Shown here piece by piece: positions 12,513-12,868 of a stretch of DNA of 12,868 bases. Numbering within the stretch: the stretch's first letter is position 1; each line of letters starts with the position of its first letter. The stretch covers positions 1 through 12,868 of the forward strand of contig JAEZXF010000060.1 of NCBI GenBank assembly GCA_023419995.1, read 5' to 3'. The translations under genes and the position numbers were made by a program. Origin of the DNA: Pseudomonadota bacterium (GTDB lineage Bacteria > Pseudomonadota > Alphaproteobacteria > Rhizobiales > Rhizobiaceae). The notes below the pieces were generated by a model that was not told where the DNA came from, ran no database searches, and saw nothing but the letters and a program-made list of their open reading frames with translations.

Positions 12513-12868
12513 CTACCAAGTGTCGATATGCCGCCGGAGCCCGTCCCGCTCGACGGGCCCCGCTGCGGAGAATGCGGCGAGGATGCGCCGGCGCGAATCC
12601 GCCGGGTCGATGACGTCGTCGATCTCGAGCACGGCGGCGACGTTCAGCGCCTTGCCGCGCTCGTAGAGCCGGTCGACGAGCTGGCGGAACAGCGCATCGC
12701 GCTCGGCGCCCTCGGCGGCCGCGGCCAGTTCGGAGCGGTAGGCCAGCCGGACCGCGCCCTCGAGACCCATGCCGCCGAACTCGCCCGTCGGCCACGCCAG
12801 GGTCGCCGCCGTGGCGGCGCCGCAGCCGCCCCCCCACGCCCTGGCGCCGCGGCCAAAGGGCAGGCGGG
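12513..12868 (-). CDS. Acyl-CoA carboxylase carboxyltransferase (beta) subunit, C-terminal part, cut by the right edge
   Basis: The last 117 residues are present, with the frame open to the window edge. AWPTGEFGGMGLEGAVRLAY, LVDRLYERGKALNVAA and LEIDDVIDPADSRRRI are the C-terminal landmarks of biotin-dependent carboxyltransferase subunits such as propionyl-, methylcrotonyl- or acetyl-CoA carboxylase beta chains. The EIDDVIDPADTR-type motif is almost universal in the family. The enzyme transfers the carboxyl group from carboxybiotin to an acyl-CoA in the cytoplasm. Which acyl-CoA cannot be decided from this end. It reads toward the second TRAP operon with a 119-base gap that has its own candidate promoter, so co-transcription is possible but not needed. 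Residues from the edge to GGCG are glycine/alanine-rich and less conserved. Confidence 0.9.
   Translation of the reverse strand, partial: RLPFGRGARAWGGGCGAATAATLAWPTGEFGGMGLEGAVRLAYRSELAAAAEGAERDALFRQLVDRLYERGKALNVAAVLEIDDVIDPADSRRRILAAFSAAGPVERDGLRRHIDTW

Overview
The window looks like an alphaproteobacterial chromosome, most likely Hyphomicrobiales (Rhizobiales). The base composition is GC-rich. The left end carries a small RNA with the conserved TTTCCTCCCT core of the MmgR/suhB family, an N-formylglutamate amidohydrolase, the cell-cycle response regulator CpdR and a tRNA-Val(GAC) with an encoded CCA. To my knowledge the amidohydrolase, cpdR and tRNA-Val block is a conserved neighbourhood in rhizobia.

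Layout. Positions 1-25 (-) hold the first codons of a gene cut by the left edge. Positions 109-228 (+) hold the promoter, body and terminator of the MmgR-like sRNA. An N-formylglutamate amidohydrolase (-) ends at 253 and is divergent from cpdR (+, 1404-1766), which is followed by tRNA-Val (1850-1924). Positions 1925-2692 hold no intact gene. They contain a frame-broken relic that reads like an excisionase-type helix-turn-helix protein, next to a tRNA gene of the kind used as an integration site. From here rightwards the content is accessory.

First transport module, 2693-7757. A class III aminotransferase and a complete TRAP transporter (P, then Q, then M) form one minus-strand operon. It is divergent from a FadR-type GntR regulator. 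A 12-bp perfect palindrome lies between them, inside the spacers of two overlapping candidate promoters. I infer a substrate-inducible uptake and deamination route for an amine-bearing carboxylate. The substrate cannot be read from the sequence.

Scar, 7899-9257. A C-terminal piece of adenine deaminase (-) abuts a LysR regulator (+) that has lost its helix-turn-helix. Their missing 5' ends face each other at about 8462-8475. This is what one deletion across a divergent regulator/target pair would leave.

Second transport module, 9367-12393. A second, sequence-distinct TRAP transporter (P, Q, M; minus strand) has a 4-bp overlap between Q and M. To its right is the C-terminal end of an acyl-CoA carboxylase carboxyltransferase subunit, cut by the window edge. 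In both TRAP operons a strong GC stem-loop sits between the binding-protein gene and the membrane-subunit genes, consistent with making more binding protein than permease.

I did not find a clearly undescribed multi-gene system. The most informative points are the sRNA and its promoter repeats, the double-truncation scar, the operator-in-promoter arrangement, and the decayed relic beside the tRNA. No CRISPR array, intact insertion sequence or rRNA was seen.
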